This document shows, piece by piece, positions 42,401-55,461 of a DNA stretch of 64,000 nucleotides (positions within the stretch are counted from its first letter, which is position 1; each line of letters begins with the position of its first letter). This DNA is from Syngnathus acus (taxonomy: Eukaryota > Chordata > Actinopteri > Syngnathiformes > Syngnathidae). The stretch is from assembly GCF_901709675.1 (NCBI RefSeq), contig NC_051095.1:8707956-8771955 (forward strand), in the 5' to 3' direction. Below the pieces are notes generated by a model, which was not told where the DNA came from, searched no databases, and saw nothing but the letters and a program-made list of their open reading frames with translations. The position numbers were made by a program, and so were the translations under genes.

Positions 42401-43661
42401 AAGGGCGACTGATGAATCTCACCGCACGTGTTCTCGTCATCTTTTTTTCACAATCGCAGTGATTACTTGAGAGGAAGTTCTTGTCTGTGAACGGGGGCGA
42501 CTGCTTCCTCGGGAGTCTATTGTTTGGGCCGCCTCCTCCTTCTCCTTCCAGAGCAATCATTATTGTCGTTTTGCTCACCAGTGTCGTGGTCTGAAACTTG
42601 GACAGATAAATACCAGGCAGATTTACAGTATCTTGGACATGTTCAAATATTTTGTGTGAATCCAAAAGTACAACATGGACTGATATAAGTTCCTATTAAC
42701 AATCAATGAGAATGATGGATGAGATTTGACAGAGGTTTTCTCTTCTGAACTTTAATCTTTATTGAAGACACTTGATGTCGTAATCGTGAACAATGGTAAG
42801 AAGAGGCTATTGGTTTGATGCTTGATCCGCCATTTTCAAACTTTGCTACAAATTCTCAAAATCGACGGCATTTCTCGACTTGTTTCGGAAAGGGCCGGCT
42901 GCCCCATTGTGTGTGTTTTAGAGTCACACTCACGATACAAAAGCTTTCATAAATATTCCAATGAACGCGCTGCGCTGGGTGTGGCTCACTCAAGACGTAA
43001 ACACTCATAGTTGCGCCTAGTCATGTGAGGTGTGTGCGGGGGTGTATTTGAGGAAATAAGACAAGGAGGCTCAACTTTATGTTCGGTGTACATATATTTT
43101 CATATTCACATATTTTCGGCTGACATTTTATGCACATTCAATGTGCTTTATATAATTTAAGGTACAGTATTTAAAAGCATTTACAAACAGATAAGGTAAT
43201 GACATCTATAAGCAAAGTAGGGATAAAATGTGGTCAACTAAAATAAAGTTTAGTGGCAAGAACCGTATTTTGGGCAAAAAAATATTTTGAAGTTAAAAGA
43301 CCCTGGTCGTGTATGAAGAAGAAAAAAAAAAAAAAGAATTTTTAACCTAGATTTAAATGCAAGACAGATAAGTTCAGTATGGCCCATCTTCATTTTAATG
43401 AAAATGAAGTAGACATATAAAAATGAAGGGGAAAAAAAAGGCAATATTCAAAACCCGACCAAATAAAACAGTAACCTCCACCATTAACCAAATTCCAGAT
43501 ACACTTCTACTCTGACTAGGTAGTGAAACGTCTATTTCTCAACCTTTAGGGATGATGCTTCAGCGAAAGCGACGTTCTTCCAGCACCTGGTGGAAGATTG
43601 CTCTGAGTCAGCACCCTCCTACTGTGAGTTCCTGCAGCATATCCAGCAGCAGGTATCCTAG
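33433..43661 (+). CDS. sec24b: SEC24B, COPII coat cargo adaptor
   Basis: SEC24B pairs with SEC23 in the COPII inner coat and selects cargo at ER exit sites. The 24 coding exons are 33433-33514, 34457-35065, 35446-35577, 35839-35964, 36358-36441, 36712-36866, 36937-37121, 37201-37303, 37907-38033, 38121-38230, 38361-38473, 38568-38686, 39121-39176, 39275-39481, 39582-39705, 39789-39947, 40033-40206, 40391-40501, 40580-40755, 40844-40981, 41047-41151, 41595-41687, 42135-42238 and 43550-43661. They join in phase to 1,167 residues (human about 1,268). Residues 1-400 are Pro/Ser/Gln-rich with an acidic run near 300-316; the [19 protein letters not shown] and [13 protein letters not shown] blocks are SEC24B-specific. 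A zinc finger follows (Cys505, 508, 526, 529), then the trunk domain (from about 572, [10 protein letters not shown]), beta-sandwich, helical part and a gelsolin-like end (FYLWVGK, about 1066). All introns are GT-AG. Exon 5 could start three bases later (36361). Confidence 0.96.
34090..34360. mobile_element. Decayed MITE-like sequence in sec24b intron 1
   Basis: CTGCTCAATTAATCAACATT with following ATCACGAT motifs, and a second block with AACTGGTTCATATTTTGG and GAACGTGAACTGAACG, resemble hAT-type MITEs common in fish. Ends are not clear. Confidence 0.35.
35151..35262. repeat. Fragment of dispersed fish repeat in sec24b intron 2
   Basis: CAGGGTACACCCTGGACTGG, a TTCGCAGGGCACAT block and ACTATGGACTATTTAGAG are the downstream part of the same family as 10591-10686. 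The piece is mutated and intronic. Confidence 0.65.
41170..41323 (+). mobile_element. hAT-type MITE in sec24b intron 21
   Basis: The 154-bp insertion starts CAGTGGTTCTTAACCTGG and ends with the inverted form GGTTAAGAACCATTA. It is flanked by 8-bp direct repeats ATCTAAAC (41162-41169) and ATCTAAAG (41324-41331), seven of eight identical. Eight-bp target duplications are the hAT signature. It sits 18 bp past the exon-21 donor. Confidence 0.85.
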
Positions 43662-44137
43662 TCACAAGCACAGGATTGTTGCAGAAACACTAGTATGATT
43701 GGACCACGCTAGGGGAGCTGAGCAAGGGGGGAACGAAACCCCACGAAGAAACCTCTCCCGCTCTCTCGTAGCTTCTCGAAATGGGACTAGAAGGGAAAAC
43801 GGAGCCAAGAAGATGCCACTTTTGTCGTAGCGCTGTAGTGCTGTCCTTTATTGTTCATCATGTTACAAAATTTGACTGTGTCTGGATTGAAAACACTGAA
43901 GATGAAGCGCATTTTACTGACTTGCACTATGGAAAATTATTTTCCTGTCTGGAAGAACTGGTAGCGATGTGATGTTGGTTACCCGTCACTGACCAATCAT
44001 GGGAGGTGGGGGGCGACAGAAAATTCCTTTGTCAGCAAACAAGTGCCCTCCCACCCATTCCAGCGCTAAGTGTACTATCCTCTTTGTAACTACTGAAAAG
44101 AAATCTTTTACGAGCGATAATTTATGAAGCAGCTTAA

Positions 44138-44143
44138 AATAAA
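44138..44143 (+). promoter_or_regulatory. Candidate sec24b polyadenylation signal
   Basis: AATAAA, about 480 bp after the sec24b stop and the first one seen downstream. Confidence 0.5.
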
Positions 44144-47100
44144 AATGGCAAAACCAACACTGGCAGACTTTTAATCACGACCATTCTCATTGACAAAAAG
44201 CACCCATCGCCGCATGCGGTATCTGCCACAGCTGCCATTATCTCATCACTTTAGCAGCCATTTTAATAGCAAGTTTGACATGATGACAAACAGCTCTTGT
44301 GTGCGCTGTTCAAACCTCCTAAAAGCTTAAGAGTAATTTTTTGTTTTTTCATTGTCGAAATGGGTAAATGTACCAGACCCCCCTAACAAAAACGAAAATG
44401 CAACAGCCGAAGTTCAGCACAAGCAACAGGTTAACCTACCAATGGCGTGATCACTTCACATCAAATAGAAAATAGTTTTAATTTATTTTAAATGATCATT
44501 ACTGGTCATTAATACCGTTAGTTTTATTGTATAATATTTTTATTATTCATTCATACATTGTATAGTTCATTTAATTGAATCGAGAATATGAATATCGTTT
44601 CTATACTCACTGAAGGGAATTTCTATTTTATTAAATTTTATGTAATTGGACTTGGAAATGTATCAATCATGCCAATTTCCAGTGCCAAAGATGAAAAATT
44701 ATGTTACTTTATTCAAACTTAATTTTACAAACAATATCACTCAAGTCAGCAAATCAGCAACAGTGTGCAAGCGGTGGCCAAATAAAATAAAATTTTAAAA
44801 ATCTGAGAAAATAGCAAAGAGGTGTGACCACTCGTGCGTATAAGTATTTTGAAGTAGTAAAAAATGATGGAAAACTGGAAGACGATGTCAAAATCCATCT
44901 GGGAATGTGTCGTAATAGTTGTGTAAATCTCAAACTTGGGCCTCTCCTTTGCATATTTTTACCCCAAAATCTGATTTGTTCAGGTCCTCTTCGTAAGTTT
45001 CATTGTTTCCAGCCTGCTGTGCTGTCAGCTATATTTAACATTACCACTGACTGGTTCAATCCTCGACACGCCTCAAATCATCACGCACACCCCAAAACCC
45101 ATCTGCTGCCCTGTCTTTTCTTTCCTACAAAACCCTCTTTGACAAGATCAAAAAATTACAGTGCTCATACAAGACACCTTTTTTTTTTTTCCCAAACCTC
45201 CTTTGAAAGGAACTCTCAGGTTTTTATATTTGTTTCCCAGACAGGTGTGAATTAAATGAACTGACATGAAAGCAACAAAGTAGGAAAAGACAGTTTAATC
45301 ACTGTGCTAATAAACTCAAAAATGTAAACATTGATGCTACGACATATTGATACCAGAAGTGTTTTAAACTATTTATATGGTTGGACATGTTAACATACAG
45401 TTATTTGCACCTAATTCAAATGAAACCAAAGACATTGGAAATACACCTAGCTAAACCTGCCAATCTAGCTAGCACTGTAAGAGTCGAGAGGTGTTCAAAA
45501 TCGTTAATTTAGCCCAAGTCGAAAAGGTAATGATGACACCAAAGCTAACATAACACAAATGGTCTCCAGGCCCATCCAATAATATAAAACTGGTAGGCCC
45601 CCCCCAAATTTAAAAGTCCAATTTCCACAAAATTGTAACTTAGTTGTTATATAATTATTTCACCATATATCATCCCAAAATAGTTTTGACGGGGTAATTT
45701 GTGGCAGACGACATAGAACAACATTGAAAAATGTTAGCACAACGCTGCTAAGTTTGGCGCTTGCTAGATTTAGCTTGCGTAACAGTGTCTTTTGCTTCTA
45801 CAAATTCTAAATCGGGGCCAGCAGGAACTGATGTGCTAATCCTGCTTATTGTTCATCGGATTTATGCTCAAGACAGTCAGTCACTGCTGTGTTAACGTAA
45901 AATCCACAAGAAATTGTGTTGAAATTCACGAGTCACACGCGGAAAACTTTCATCAGAGACTTGTAAGCTATAAACCTTCCATTTGAACATACCAGCTGCC
46001 CGTATCATTCTGCCATTCTTCCTTTTTAGCACAATGATTAGTACTTTAATGTGAATTTGTTCAGGATTCTCAAAAGCATTTGTTTTTGCTCCTCAATGCA
46101 CAGAAGAGGAAAGATAAACAGCAGCGGGCCTTGTTACGATCCTCGAGGGCCATCATTGGGCTTTTCTAAATGCGCCGGTGTTTTGTCTTGAGATTTCACC
46201 ACAACATCATTGTCTCTCGTTCCGCTTTCATAATTATGCCTGTTTTTCGTCACTCCTTACTTATCGCTGCTGTTTGTTCAGCTTCCCTGTGGCCTGACGG
46301 CGGCCCCGCCCCGTCGCTCCCCCCTTGACTTTTCTGGGGGGGGAGTCTCGGCCTGAGTTTGTTTGGCTCTGCCTTCCTCCCAAAACCGACCGCAGGCGGG
46401 AACCACTTCACAAGGATCAATTGCGAGCATGGCGCCGCTGGTGGAGACCTCAGAACCCCCAGCGGAGGTTTTCATTGCCGCTTTTCTCCTCTCATTGGCT
46501 TTGACTTCCACCACACGGTCATGTCCTCAATTCCGAAGCATGTCAAACTAAAAACAGGCTGTTGCATGTTACTGTAGAACACACTGGTTGACTTCCAAGT
46601 TCTTATCTGAGGAGAAATTGTTCCATTCTAATGTTGAATGAATTGTTTTTGACCTATTAAAACACACTGTAAATGTTCATGACGTCAATGGCATACCTTG
46701 TAAATTGACTTGTGAAGTAGTAGAAATCAAGGCCAATGACATGATTTTTAGCCGATATGTATCGGGTAAAAATGATCAGATATGAGAATAGTATGAGTTT
46801 TTTTCTGCTAAAGTCAAGAAAAAGTATGTATCACTTGTTTTGAACCACTGCCTATTTTCAGCCATATAAGAAATGAGGTCGGCAATCTTTTATTCAACTA
46901 AAATATTTGGTTCTTTGGTTTTCTTTGTAATGCATTGCCGTGGTATTGGATCAAGACTGTATTAGCAGATACTCGAAAACAAGTGACTAAGACTTGGGTG
47001 CAAAACAAAATGCGATTGGGAATAAATATTCACATTTCCTGTCATTTTTCCTGCAATACAAACATGCAGCCACTCACCCCGACAACCAAATTACTTGCCT

Positions 47101-47920
47101 ATTTATTTAATCATGCATTCATTCAATCATTTATTTCATTACTGCGACAGATCCCCCCCAAAAAACAACCTGTGAATTTGTGTGGTAAAACCAAGACCCG
47201 CCTCTTTTCACATTAGCCAATCACAGTGGTAGGCACAAGAGTCACATGCTCATTACAATTCTGTTCTATTTAACTTTTAAGTTCACTATATTTGCATTTG
47301 ATTTATGGGATCTGTTGGATTTTAATCTACTTTTTCTAACTTGTCTTTTCCCATATGAAGTGTTTTTGTAGTTAGTTTGAGAAACATTGTTTTAGATGTT
47401 GACATCTCAATATTTCTTAACAAGATGATGACCTGAGGCATATTGTTGAATTTTGGTTCAAGTTCAAATGGGAACGCTTTCAATTTTAGAGCTTGTTTAC
47501 AACAATAAGTAGAGGTAATGTTGTGGGACATGGGGGGTGAGAGTAGGCCAAATGAAAGGAATGGGGGAAAAAAAAAAAAAGCTCCAGCACTCCCACTGAG
47601 TCCACTGAGACAATGTGGTCACACAATTTCCAGCCACTCAAAACAAGGGTTGAACCTTGGCTAGCAAAAGTTACGTACCTAGTGAGGGGCTTTCCTCCTC
47701 CACCTTGTCTGACGTGGAACATTCTTTATCCAGCCAAGTTGTGGAGGTTCTGGTCTTTGTACAGCGACTTTGTGAAGGCTTCCTCTGTTTTGTTTTGGAA
47801 TCTGGGCTTTATGCTCAGGAAGTCTTTGCTTCCTTCTCAGCCTGCTCCATACATATTTAGAACTTCCTTAGAGGGCCAGTGAACATCCTGAGGCCCAAGA
47901 ACCAACATGTCCTTTGAATA

Positions 47921-48198
<278 letters not shown>

Positions 48199-49639
48199 AG
48201 AAAAATTATAGAATACTTTACATCTTACAGAAATTTGCCCGTTTTGAAGTGAGCAAATCCTTATAGGCTATATCCGGTCAAGTTTAGATTTTTCTCTATG
48301 TTACAACACATTGCAACGCTTTTATAGTTCAAACAAAACATTCAAATATCTCCAAAATTGCAATTGACCAGCATCATTTAAGATCTCAAAAGTCACGGCA
48401 CCTCTATGTTGTACATTTTTCCACATCCATATAAGTTTGTTGCTAATGCTAAACACACACATGTGGAATCTGCTCCTGCATTCCCAGATGGTTTTGCTTG
48501 AGTGAGTGGGAGGGTGGGCAACCTGGAATGGAGACAAGGGAGGACCAGGATTGGGCGATTATGTAATGTCAATGTGCTGCACTCCTTCGTGGAACATAAT
48601 GAGTCACTGGGGTGGGGGCTAGGGGGGCTCACCCGATGGCTTCCCCCATTTCCCACAGCAACCACAGACAGTTGTGCTCGTATCATGAGTAAATCATCAA
48701 AACAAGCCCAATGTGTGCCTCCGATTTATTAGCTGTTTCCTTCTGCTCAACAGCAGATTGTTTTATATCATCGTGGGCTAGCATGACAAATGATTGCTTT
48801 CGCCTTGTTTTGCTTGCTTCTGTTTGCCAGGTCCACTGGGAGGCAAATTAGCAGTTAACTTTGCGTGTTATCTAGCATGAGAAAAAAGTAGCGGTGGGAA
48901 AATAATAGGCCCACTGTAATTAGGGAAACACATTGTGAATACAAATTGTTGACTCACTAAGTTTGCGTTTTCAATTCAAATGACATTTGGGTGGACCAGG
49001 TACGCGTATGTGACCTTGAACAAGAGAATTTAATCTTTTTTAAAAGCAGTCAAATATTTTTCGTCAAAGCCAGTAGTGTACTGAAAGCTGTGTCTACTAT
49101 ATTGGGTGGAAAAAAAACAACTTGCAGGAGTATAACAATGCGCTTACATTATGTTGTCGTGAAAAAATGTCAAAAATATTTTCTCTTGTATTTGCCCCTC
49201 TTTTTTAAAAAAAAAAAAAAAAAAAAGTGGATTGTTTTTGGATTCTTTTCTATATTTGTTGATTACACACAGGAAATGGCAACACACACGCACAAAATAC
49301 CAAGCCATCTCCTGGGGTTGTTTCCCAAATTGAGTGTACAGTGCAGAAAGCAAAGGGTCACGACCTGGGTTATTTTTACTCAGGCAGACTCGTCATGTGC
49401 ACTGTCCATTGTGGACTCTCGCACACTTGGGCTCTTATCACGTTTCCTTTTTTGAACTTCTGGCTTCATCTGCAACACGGTCGCTAGCAAAATCAGTGAT
49501 TGGTTTGGGAGCATTTTATGTTTTTTTTTTTTTTTTTCGGCTAGTCCTCCCTTTGGCACCTTGAAAATTACTTGTCAGTCTGCATATATTATTCCTCTAA
49601 ACCGCGGTACTGTTTCTTTTGTCATTAAATGTCAAAACT

Positions 49640-49911
49640 GTAGTTCCCATTGTGACTGTCAGAGAAATGATGACATCACGAGCCGGGTTTCACTTATAAG
49701 TGACACGATATTCAGTTACGTCATAGCTCCGCCTCCACCGGAGGCGCGCTCCTACCGACCGACAGCAGTCTGTTTGCTGGACGCCTGCGGGCGGCGGCGA
49801 GACGTCCGTGAACACTCAGCCAGCCGAACACGTAGCTTTCCTCCCTCTCTCCTGGCGGCAGCGACCTGCTCCACCAGTCCGGGCTGAACCTCCAACTCCG
49901 GAGCACACAAC
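49640..49911 (+). promoter_or_regulatory. hopx promoter and 5' UTR
   Basis: The block is GC- and CpG-rich compared with its surroundings and ends at the hopx ATG. It holds a TATA-like TATAAG (49695-49700) within CACTTATAAGTG, a CRE-like TTACGTCA (49716-49723) and a GC box CTCCGCCTCC (49727-49736) inside the palindrome GCCTCCACCGGAGGC. Spacing fits a core promoter with a 5' UTR of about 150-180 bp. Confidence 0.55.
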
Positions 49912-51857
49912 ATGGACTGCATGAAGCTGTCCGAGTACCAGGCCAAAGTTTTGGAGGACAATTTTAAGGGCAAGTATCCTGACGACACGACGCTCATGCT
50001 GGTCGCCGCCGAGTGTGGACTATCGGAGGAAGAAACGCAGGTGAGTCCTGCTCCGACCACTCAGATGAATGCGTGGAATACGTTCTGCTTATACAGTACG
50101 TCAATATATTTGATTCCAGCATTTAGCTGAAATTATTCATATATTTCATCATGGCAAAAATTTTACTTTTCTACTTTTAATTTTGAAAAAATGGAAATAT
50201 CGAATTGGAGATGTTTTTTTTTTCCATCAACACATTGCTCAAATATATGAAATAGGAAAAAAAACCTTATGTTACACACATGATGTGCCTTTAATGTACG
50301 TAATCTCATTGTCACTGGTACTAACTATCCCTGTTTAATTTTGACTACCACTTGAATTTAAGCAATTATTTAATAACGCATAATGTTTGTTTTGTTTTTG
50401 TTTTTTATTGTATTTTAAACATTTGATACATTATGTGTCCCTTCACATTTTATAACAAGACTACGGAAGAGGATTAGGGCCAGTGAAGAAGAAAAAAACG
50501 AGGGGTGACAGGATTCTGACTTTTTTCTCAGAATTCTGACTTTATTCGCAGAATTCTGACTTTAAAGTCAGAAAAAAAGCTAATACAAAAATGAAATGTA
50601 ACGTGGACTTCTCGTGGATGCACACACATCATAATAATTATTATTATTATTGTTGACATTATATCCTACTTTAAAGTCAGAATTCTGAGAATAAAGTCAG
50701 AATTCTGACTTTAAAGTCAGAAGGTGGGAATTCTGACTTTAAAGTCAGAATTCTGACTTTAAAGTCAGAAAGTGGGAATTCTGACTTTAAAGTCAGAATT
50801 CTGAGAATAAAGTCAGAATTCTGAGAAAAAAAGTCTGAATCCTGTCACCCCTCGTTTTTTTTTTCTTCACTGGCCCTAATCCTCTTCCGTACAAGACACT
50901 CCATCTTAGATTGCAAATATTTTTCGTTTATAGAATGCAAGCATTTGGCCCCTATGAGCACCCTTGTGGTCAGTTTTGGAATTGAGTCAGAGCCTGTTCT
51001 CTGTTTTAGTTCACAAATTTGAAATTATTCTAGTCAGCAAGTATGAATCAGAAAACTAAATAGGGGTATTAATAAAATTGAAAGCTGATGTTTTTTTACA
51101 ATTGATTACAAAAGTATTTTCACAGGAAAAACATGCCTAAATGTTGGGAGGCAAAAAAAAAAAAAGCTTTTAACAGACGCAGGAGGTGTAAATGCTCTTA
51201 ATCTTCACAAAGTGCTACAGGCATGTTCGGTGTCACTCACCATCAACCTCATCTCCCATGTAAATAATCAAGTTTACATACACACAAGATTTTGCTGGAT
51301 GGATAACACCCGCTTTCACCTCGGGTTGTTAAAACACTTTCATTCATCTGCAAGTTGTGCATTTGTTTTTTCCATCTTAAGCCAACAAACCAGTTAGTCC
51401 GGGTTTGACAGCATCACACCAGCATGAAGCTGCAGCGTAAATACGTAAACCTGATCAAACAGTCAGGTTTGACACTTGACACTTTTATCAGACACTGTCA
51501 TGACATCGGCATGCAGTAAATTGTCACTCGATAAAAATTCACACTGAAGTGATTGGTTAGCCCATCTATAACATTTACCATTATGTATTAGCATTAAGCT
51601 TGCAAAGATTAGGCCTCTTCTTGTCGTGTTTTTCTTCTTGTTTGTTGAATTTGTCGTGTTTTTCTTCTTTTTACAAAACATTTAGAGATGGCTTGAGCAA
51701 CTATGCCTTTTAAGCTAATGTTTCAGAAAGCATTCAATAAGTTGTATTGCCTTCAGTGACAATAAGAACTCATATATTTCCACCAACAATTGAGTGATGT
51801 CTACTTATAGCTTTCTCTGTGTATCTGCATGTTTTGGTGGGCGTGTGTAAGCTACTA

Positions 51858-51898
<41 letters not shown>

Positions 51899-53164
51899 CA
51901 GGTGTTTACGACTGCTTCTATTCATTGTGTGCGGAAGGGTTTGGTGCGGTCTGGGTGGGGTGCAAGGTTCACATGTGGCACCTGATCAAAAGACTTGACT
52001 TCATTGCCTCTCCAGTGTTTTTGGATTGTTAACAAAGCTCTCATTGGGGAAGGTTCAACTCCACAAATGCGCACAGTAACATGCACACAGTAACACACGG
52101 GCTGCGCACCACTCCCCGTTTCACATAAACAGCCTTTACAATGTGCCACAGCCTCGGTGCGCCGCGTACCCTTGCTTGTTCAGAGTGGACGCTGCAAGTC
52201 AACCTTGGCTTAGTTATGTAATGGCATGTGAGCCTGGAACATATATAACATACAAGTAGTCAATCAAAAAGAAGAATGAGAAAAATATACACAAAATAAA
52301 CTGCTGCTGAATTAACACCTGGAAATTTATTTCCCTCGCTACTTCGTGTTTCATTTATCGCGGCTTCACTACATCGCGGATTTTGTTTCCAAATTTAAAA
52401 AAAAAACAATTAAAAGACAAAATAAAACTTTGAAATTGAGGAAACATGTGTCAAACCTTTAGAACAATGTAGTATTGATCCAAATGTTCGTTTACATTCC
52501 TTTAGAAGTCCGTTTTCGCGTGTTAGCACGATCACGAATTAGCATCTTTCCTCTAACTCGTTAGCCTGCCCAGTACTTCTTGTTGGTGACCGTACTTCAC
52601 GGATTTCACTTATCGTGGGTGGTTTTTGGAACCAATTATCTGCGATAAACGAGGGATTACTGTGTTTATATATATGTACGTAGAGTGTAATGTTCCAAAA
52701 TAGAATGAAGCTAACATGAGAAAAACTTCACTAATAACAGAAAATGGTGTGCGTGCGTGTGTGCGCGCGTGTGTGCCAATTCAAGAGCTTCAAGAAATGA
52801 ATTGTTGTTTTATGATATAAATCCGACTTTCAACCAGTCTTTGGACCCACAGATTCAGTCCACACTACGTAGAGTTTCTGGTGCGTGTTTACCGAAGCCG
52901 CTGTTTTGTTTGAAAACTTTTTGGAGGCAATGACAAGTGCACCTGTTCTCAGGACTATTCATTTACTATTCAGTCTGTTACATCACGACTTCTCGTCCAT
53001 CAGGTTTTGCCGAGGATTTTGTGGCCAAAGGGGTAAAGAAATACCACAATTGTTCTAAAACTTTCCTCCTTCCATGTTCCATCCAGAAATGGTTCAGGCT
53101 GCGCACGGCTCAGTGGCGCCAATCGGAGGGTCTTCCAGCTCAACTGGGCTCTGTGTTGGATTGA
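49912..53164 (+). CDS. hopx: HOPX, homeodomain-only protein
   Basis: HOPX is a tiny atypical homeodomain protein that does not bind DNA; in mammals it acts in the nucleus through SRF and histone deacetylases in heart, lung and stem-cell control. The coding exons are 49912-50040 and 53087-53164, joined in phase 0 at EETQ|KWF, the same site as in mammals. They give 68 residues (human 73). Residues 1-43 include YQAKVLEDNF and LMLVAAECGLSEEETQ (helices 1-2); residues 44-68 form helix 3, KWFRLRTAQWRQ, and the conserved tail SEGLPAQLGSVLD. The DNA-contact Asn51 of true homeodomains is Leu here, as expected for the non-binding HOPX class (Gln in human). A second in-frame Met lies at residue 4. Confidence 0.95.
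50462..50891. mobile_element. 430-bp palindromic MITE in hopx intron
   Basis: The termini are long inverted repeats: TACGGAAGAGGATTAGGGCC at the left and its complement at the right. They extend through GCCAGTGAAGAA, CGAGGGGTGACAGGATTC and repeated GACTTTAAAGTCAGAATTCT units. A short AT-rich centre (about 50580-50675) is unpaired. CAAGAC flanks both ends (50456-50461, 50892-50897) as a target-site duplication. There is no coding capacity. The family is common in fish as far as I recall; the superfamily is not assigned because the duplication length (6, or 7 if an A is shared) is ambiguous. Confidence 0.88.
51862..51894. repeat. Poly(A) run, 33 bp
   Basis: Pure A tract in the hopx intron; probably a retroposon tail or slippage product. 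Confidence 0.9.
52325..52664. mobile_element. MITE in hopx intron (CCCTCG...CGAGGG ends)
   Basis: It opens with TTTCCCTCGCTACTTCG and closes with GATAAACGAGGGATTACTGT, imperfect inverted ends. Inside are repeated TTTCACTTATCG-like and ATCGCGGATTT motifs. This matches a non-autonomous element I recognise as frequent in teleosts. Terminal duplications could not be fixed by eye. Confidence 0.65.
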
Positions 53165-53346
53165 GACCCACCCCCAAATCGTCATTCCAGCCCTACCAAT
53201 TCCTTTTTGGACCTATCTTCTGGAACTTTATCTCTTTCTTCTGCCTCTTTTTATTTTGTGTATGAAGCTGTTTGAACTTACATCAATGTATAGGTGCTCG
53301 AGTGACTATGTATAACCAACGCGTTTACGTGAAGTGACAGATTGTT

Positions 53347-53352
53347 AATAAA
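53347..53352 (+). promoter_or_regulatory. hopx polyadenylation signal
   Basis: AATAAA, 183 bp after the hopx stop, followed by a GT-rich stretch (CTGTTCTCTGTGTCATG). Confidence 0.75.
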
Positions 53353-55461
53353 TTAGGCATTAAAATGTCTAGCCTGTTCTCTGTGTCATGTTTTGGGAAG
53401 GGAAAAAAAAGTACAAATATTTAACTGTACAGTACTTTCCAAGCGCATTCGTTTTTCTTCAAGTGGTGGAAAGTCCTGAAAAAGAAATCTTTCCGCGGAT
53501 TTTTCATAGTGTGAGTACTTTTCTCACTTTAAATGTGTTATTTGTCACCTAGCGGGCCCAACTCAAAGTCACCGGCCCACGGGACGCACAGAAACACGAG
53601 TCGGAAGTGCGGCTCTGGATCACGACACAGACAAGTGACAGGTGATGTCATTCCATTGTCCACCAGTCTGTAAAAGGGATGTGAGCTCATAGCTGTGCTT
53701 TGGCCCGCTCTCTTAGTGTACAGATGATAAGCAAAATGAGCGTCTTTGGCAGCTAATTTGCTGTCTCAATACCACTGGTGGGTTGTAAAAACAATATTTA
53801 CGTATAAGGAAACTCAATAATGTCACAGTAAGTTCCTTACACTAGGGGTCATCATGAAGAATGCCAAGAGGGGGCACATGACGTATTTGATGCATTGAAG
53901 AAAAGCCAGAGATTTTATTGTCATGATCCAGTCCTCTCTATTTGTACAATGGATGCACGCCAATACTGTTCATCTGTACTTGTACAGTACTTAGAAATGG
54001 TATGACACGATGAGACTGATACCACCTGACACATTTGCGTGAGCAGAGATGTGCCCGTGTCTAAAAGAGTTTCTGAAGTGAGTCTACAGGAGGGAGGCCA
54101 GGTGGAGGTTGAGGTCCCCCTGCGGTGAGCGCATGCGCTGAGAAAGTGCCCGTTCAACCTGCTTAACTGAAACCATCCAACGAGTATTTCTGGTGGTATG
54201 TTGCTCATCAGGTATGCTAAATTGCACTCTTGTGTTAATGCCACAATTATGCATGGAGTTCATTTGACAATCAAAAAGATGTGTTGTCGTACTCAGGAAA
54301 TGACGCCTGTTGTAATCAGGAGGAAAGATGAGGGCAGTTCATGGAGTGAATGGAAATGAATGAAAACTTTATCTGTCTAACTTTTGCTGTTTTAGGGTTA
54401 AGGTCTCAAAAAGGCAAACACAAATGTCTAAGTCACAGTTCTGCTTGAGGTGTCTTAGCACCAAAAAAAACTTGTTTGCTCTGCTTTTTGGTCAGAAACT
54501 TGTTCTGGGAGAAACTAATCCATATTCGGTGGGTCTTGGAATGATCAAACAAAATGCTGTTAAATGGCTGGCAATATGGTTAATGATTTGATTTTTATTA
54601 TTACATTTCTTAAATATAAATGCAGTAGTACCTGTTTATTTCAATGTTCAGGCTACATTTTCTTCCAGCACCCTACTGCCAAATTGTGGTCAGTATTTTT
54701 CTCAATATGCAGGTATACAATTTTAATAAATGTATTTTATATGTGATTTAAAAATGATCTGATGATGTACTAAGGTGCCTAAAGTATACTATTTTTGAAA
54801 GTATATAATTAAAGATATTGCACCACCTTAACAACTTAAATAGATACATATCTTTTAATGACAAATTGATACACACAAATTGCACCACTGTATGCGTCAT
54901 AAAACAATGTTAAATGTCTTTTTAAGGCCAAGCATGACTTTGAACAAAATGTCCTGAGTGAGCATGTTGTGATGTTTAGGAGCAAAAAAATGCAAACGGG
55001 ATTCAAACGGCGCCTTGTTTTTGTTTGTTGCTAAGAGGAGCAAGCGGAGCTGTGAGGAATTTCTCACTTGGAGGCAGCTTTTTTTTTTTCACTTGACTTC
55101 TACGCACTCTCTTTTGGAGGATGTATTTTATTATTTACAAATACAAACAAAACCCAACGTAATCCAATTTGATTACAGCCATCTCTCCATATGCTCAAGC
55201 CGACATGTGGAGAAGGAAAGCGAGGGTTTACTGATTGGATTATTTCAATGTGTGATCTAAAGCCACAATGTTTTATCATAGCTTAGTAGGCCCGTCAGCT
55301 ATCATGCTAATAAATGACATTATATCACGTTTGATCACAGTGAGGAAGGTTCGGTCCTGAGACCTGCGCTTCCTGTATTGATCTAATTCGAAGGACGAAG
55401 GACGGGAGCACTGGGGTGCTTTTAATGTGTCTGATTGACAGAGGGATTAAAACCTTTTGTC

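Noticed and set aside
46278-46577. Short genes in the GC-rich patch at 46.4 kb
   Set aside because: Three overlapping frames of 60-80 residues on both strands, none with recognisable domains or clear splice structure.
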